Source: Pseudorhodoferax sp965279475
Lineage (GTDB): Bacteria > Pseudomonadota > Gammaproteobacteria > Burkholderiales > Burkholderiaceae_C
Direction of reading: 5' to 3'
DNA length: 64,000 bases
Assembly: GCA_965279475.1 (NCBI GenBank)
Contig: CBDIIA010000003.1
Location: 1,984,001-2,048,000, forward strand
Below are positions 62,670 to 64,000 of the stretch, in pieces (within the stretch, counting starts at the first letter, position 1; every line of letters starts with the position of its first letter). The notes under the pieces were generated by a model. The model was not told the DNA's origin, did not search any database, and saw nothing but the letters and a program-made list of their open reading frames with translations. Position numbers and translations under genes: made by a program.

Positions 62670-64000
62670 ATGCTGAACCTCGCCGAATACCGCAAGCGGC
62701 CCGCACTGCTGGCCGACTGGCTGCCCTGGGCCGGGCTGATCGCACCCGGTGTCGTGCTCAACAAGGACGGTTCGTTCCAACGCACGGCGCGCTTCCGAGG
62801 GCCGGACCTGGACAGCGCGACGCAGGGTGAACTGATCGCCACGTCGGCGCGTTTGAACAACGCGCTGCGCCGGCTCGGGTCGGGCTGGGCGTTGTTCGTG
62901 GAGGCCGAACGGCGTGCCGCTGCGGACTACCCGCAGTCCGACTTCCCCGAACCGCTGTCCTGGCTGGTCGAAGAAGAGCGGCGGGCTGCCTTCGAGTCGG
63001 ACGCCAGCCACTTTGAAAGCAGCTACCACCTGACGCTCGTGTACCTACCGGCCGAGGAGTCGCGTGCCCGCGCGGCCAAACTTCTCTACGAGAACTCGCG
63101 GCATAAAGGCGTGGACTGGCGGGAACGTCTGACCTCCTTCATGGCGGAGACGGATCGCTTCTTCGACCTGCTCGACGGCGTGATGCCGGAGATCGCCTGG
63201 CTGGACGACAGCCAGACCCTGACCTACCTGCATGCGACGGTCTCGACGCGGCGCTACCGCGTCGGCGTGCCGGAACATCCATTCCATCTCGACGCCTTGC
63301 TGGCCGATTCGGCCCTGGTCGGCGGGCTGGCTCCGATGCTGGGCGACCAGCACCTGCGCGTGGTGTCGGTGCGCGGGTTCCCGACTTCGACCTGGCCTGG
63401 CTTGCTGGACGACCTGAACCGACTCGGCTTCGCCTATCGGTGGTCCACGCGCTTCATCTGCATGGACAAGGCCGAGGCCGAGAAAGAACTCGGCCGGTTG
63501 CGCCGCCAGTGGTTCGCCAAGCGCAAGAACGTCGTCGCGCTGCTGCGCGAGACCATCTTCCAGCAGGAGAGCCCGCTGGTCGACACCGACGCCTCCAACA
63601 AGGCATCGGACGCCGATGCGGCGCTGCAGGAGCTGGGCAGCGACCAGGTGGCCTTCGGCTACGTCACCCCAACGGTGACGGTGCTCGGTGCGGACGCTGG
63701 TGCTGCCGACGAGAAGCTGCGCCGGGTGGAGCGGGCGATCCAGGGACGTGGCTTTGTGACGATCCCCGAGACCTTGAACGCCGTCGATGCGTGGCTGTCG
63801 TCCATCCCCGGCAATGCCTATGCCAACGTCCGCCAACCCATCATTTCGACGCTGAACTTGGCGCACCTGATGCCGGTGTCGGCGGTGTGGGCCGGGCCGG
63901 AGAGGAACGCGCATCTCGATGGCCCGCCACTGATCGTGACGCGCACCGATGGTGCGACGCCGTTCCGGCTGGTCACGCACATCGGCGACGTCGGCCACAC
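62670..64000 (+). CDS. trbE: TrbE, VirB4-family ATPase (cut by window edge)
   Basis: 443 codons are visible from the ATG at 62670, ten bases after trbD. Family start MLNLAEYRKRPALLADWLPW, then the CagE/TrbE N-terminal domain; the Walker motifs lie beyond the edge. It drives substrate through the mating channel. The remaining trb genes should follow to the right. Confidence 0.93.
   Translation, partial: MLNLAEYRKRPALLADWLPWAGLIAPGVVLNKDGSFQRTARFRGPDLDSATQGELIATSARLNNALRRLGSGWALFVEAERRAAADYPQSDFPEPLSWLVEEERRAAFESDASHFESSYHLTLVYLPAEESRARAAKLLYENSRHKGVDWRERLTSFMAETDRFFDLLDGVMPEIAWLDDSQTLTYLHATVSTRRYRVGVPEHPFHLDALLADSALVGGLAPMLGDQHLRVVSVRGFPTSTWPGLLDDLNRLGFAYRWSTRFICMDKAEAEKELGRLRRQWFAKRKNVVALLRETIFQQESPLVDTDASNKASDADAALQELGSDQVAFGYVTPTVTVLGADAGAADEKLRRVERAIQGRGFVTIPETLNAVDAWLSSIPGNAYANVRQPIISTLNLAHLMPVSAVWAGPERNAHLDGPPLIVTRTDGATPFRLVTHIGDVGH

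Overview
The window is GC-rich DNA from a betaproteobacterium. Protein content (Urt-type transporter, Comamonadaceae-like nitrilase and regulators, Tn4371-type conjugation genes) suggests Burkholderiales; this is an inference from gene content. It splits into a chromosomal part (about 1-20.9 kb), a defence-rich accessory part (about 21.2-37.7 kb) and the backbone of an integrative conjugative element (ICE) of the Tn4371 type (about 38.4 kb to the right edge, where it is cut inside trbE).

Chromosomal part. On the left are a truncated branched-chain-type ABC substrate-binding protein, a divergent GAF/PucR-HTH regulator, a response regulator plus 7TM-DISM histidine kinase operon, and a small membrane protein. 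Then comes a nitrogen-scavenging cluster: a Urt-like ABC transporter (binding protein, two permeases, two ATPases), a formamidase, a one-piece AraC-regulator/formamidase fusion protein and a nitrilase. The binding-protein, formamidase and nitrilase genes each carry the same upstream element: two ACAAG half-sites 22 bp apart followed by a GAATAcT/GAATAAT -10-like box. This points to one regulon that takes up and hydrolyses short amides and nitriles, with the AraC-formamidase fusion as the obvious candidate regulator. To the right follow a MerR regulator and MFS pump with a textbook 19-bp-spacer promoter around a perfect palindrome, an M16 peptidase, and a toxin-antitoxin pair whose toxin is frameshifted.

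Defence part. In order: a large DEAD/DEAH-like helicase with a possible C-terminal nuclease motif; an AbiE-type (type IV) toxin-antitoxin operon with its operator; an Abi/HEPN-like protein; a module of a ribbon-helix-helix regulator, a DUF4062 (TIR-like) protein split by one in-frame amber codon, and a cytoplasmic PhoD-like metallophosphoesterase; and a four-gene restriction-modification-like island. That island has two GHL (MutL/MORC-type) ATPases, each ending in a PD-(D/E)XK nuclease domain, placed head-in around a C5-cytosine methylase and a Vsr-type endonuclease.

ICE backbone. DUF932, ParB, DUF736, DUF2958, DUF2285, an excisionase-like HTH, RepA with iterons and DnaA-like boxes (oriV), ParA, RHH protein, DUF2840, TraF, TraI relaxase, LysR, EexN, TraG, CopG, TrbB, TrbC, TrbD and TrbE. 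Small cargo modules interrupt it: an endonuclease/exonuclease/phosphatase with an XRE repressor near 43.6-45 kb, and MarR/MATE pump/ketopantoate reductase between traI and the lysR-traG block. No integrase, tRNA, rRNA or CRISPR array was seen, so the ICE end and integrase must lie elsewhere or be lost.
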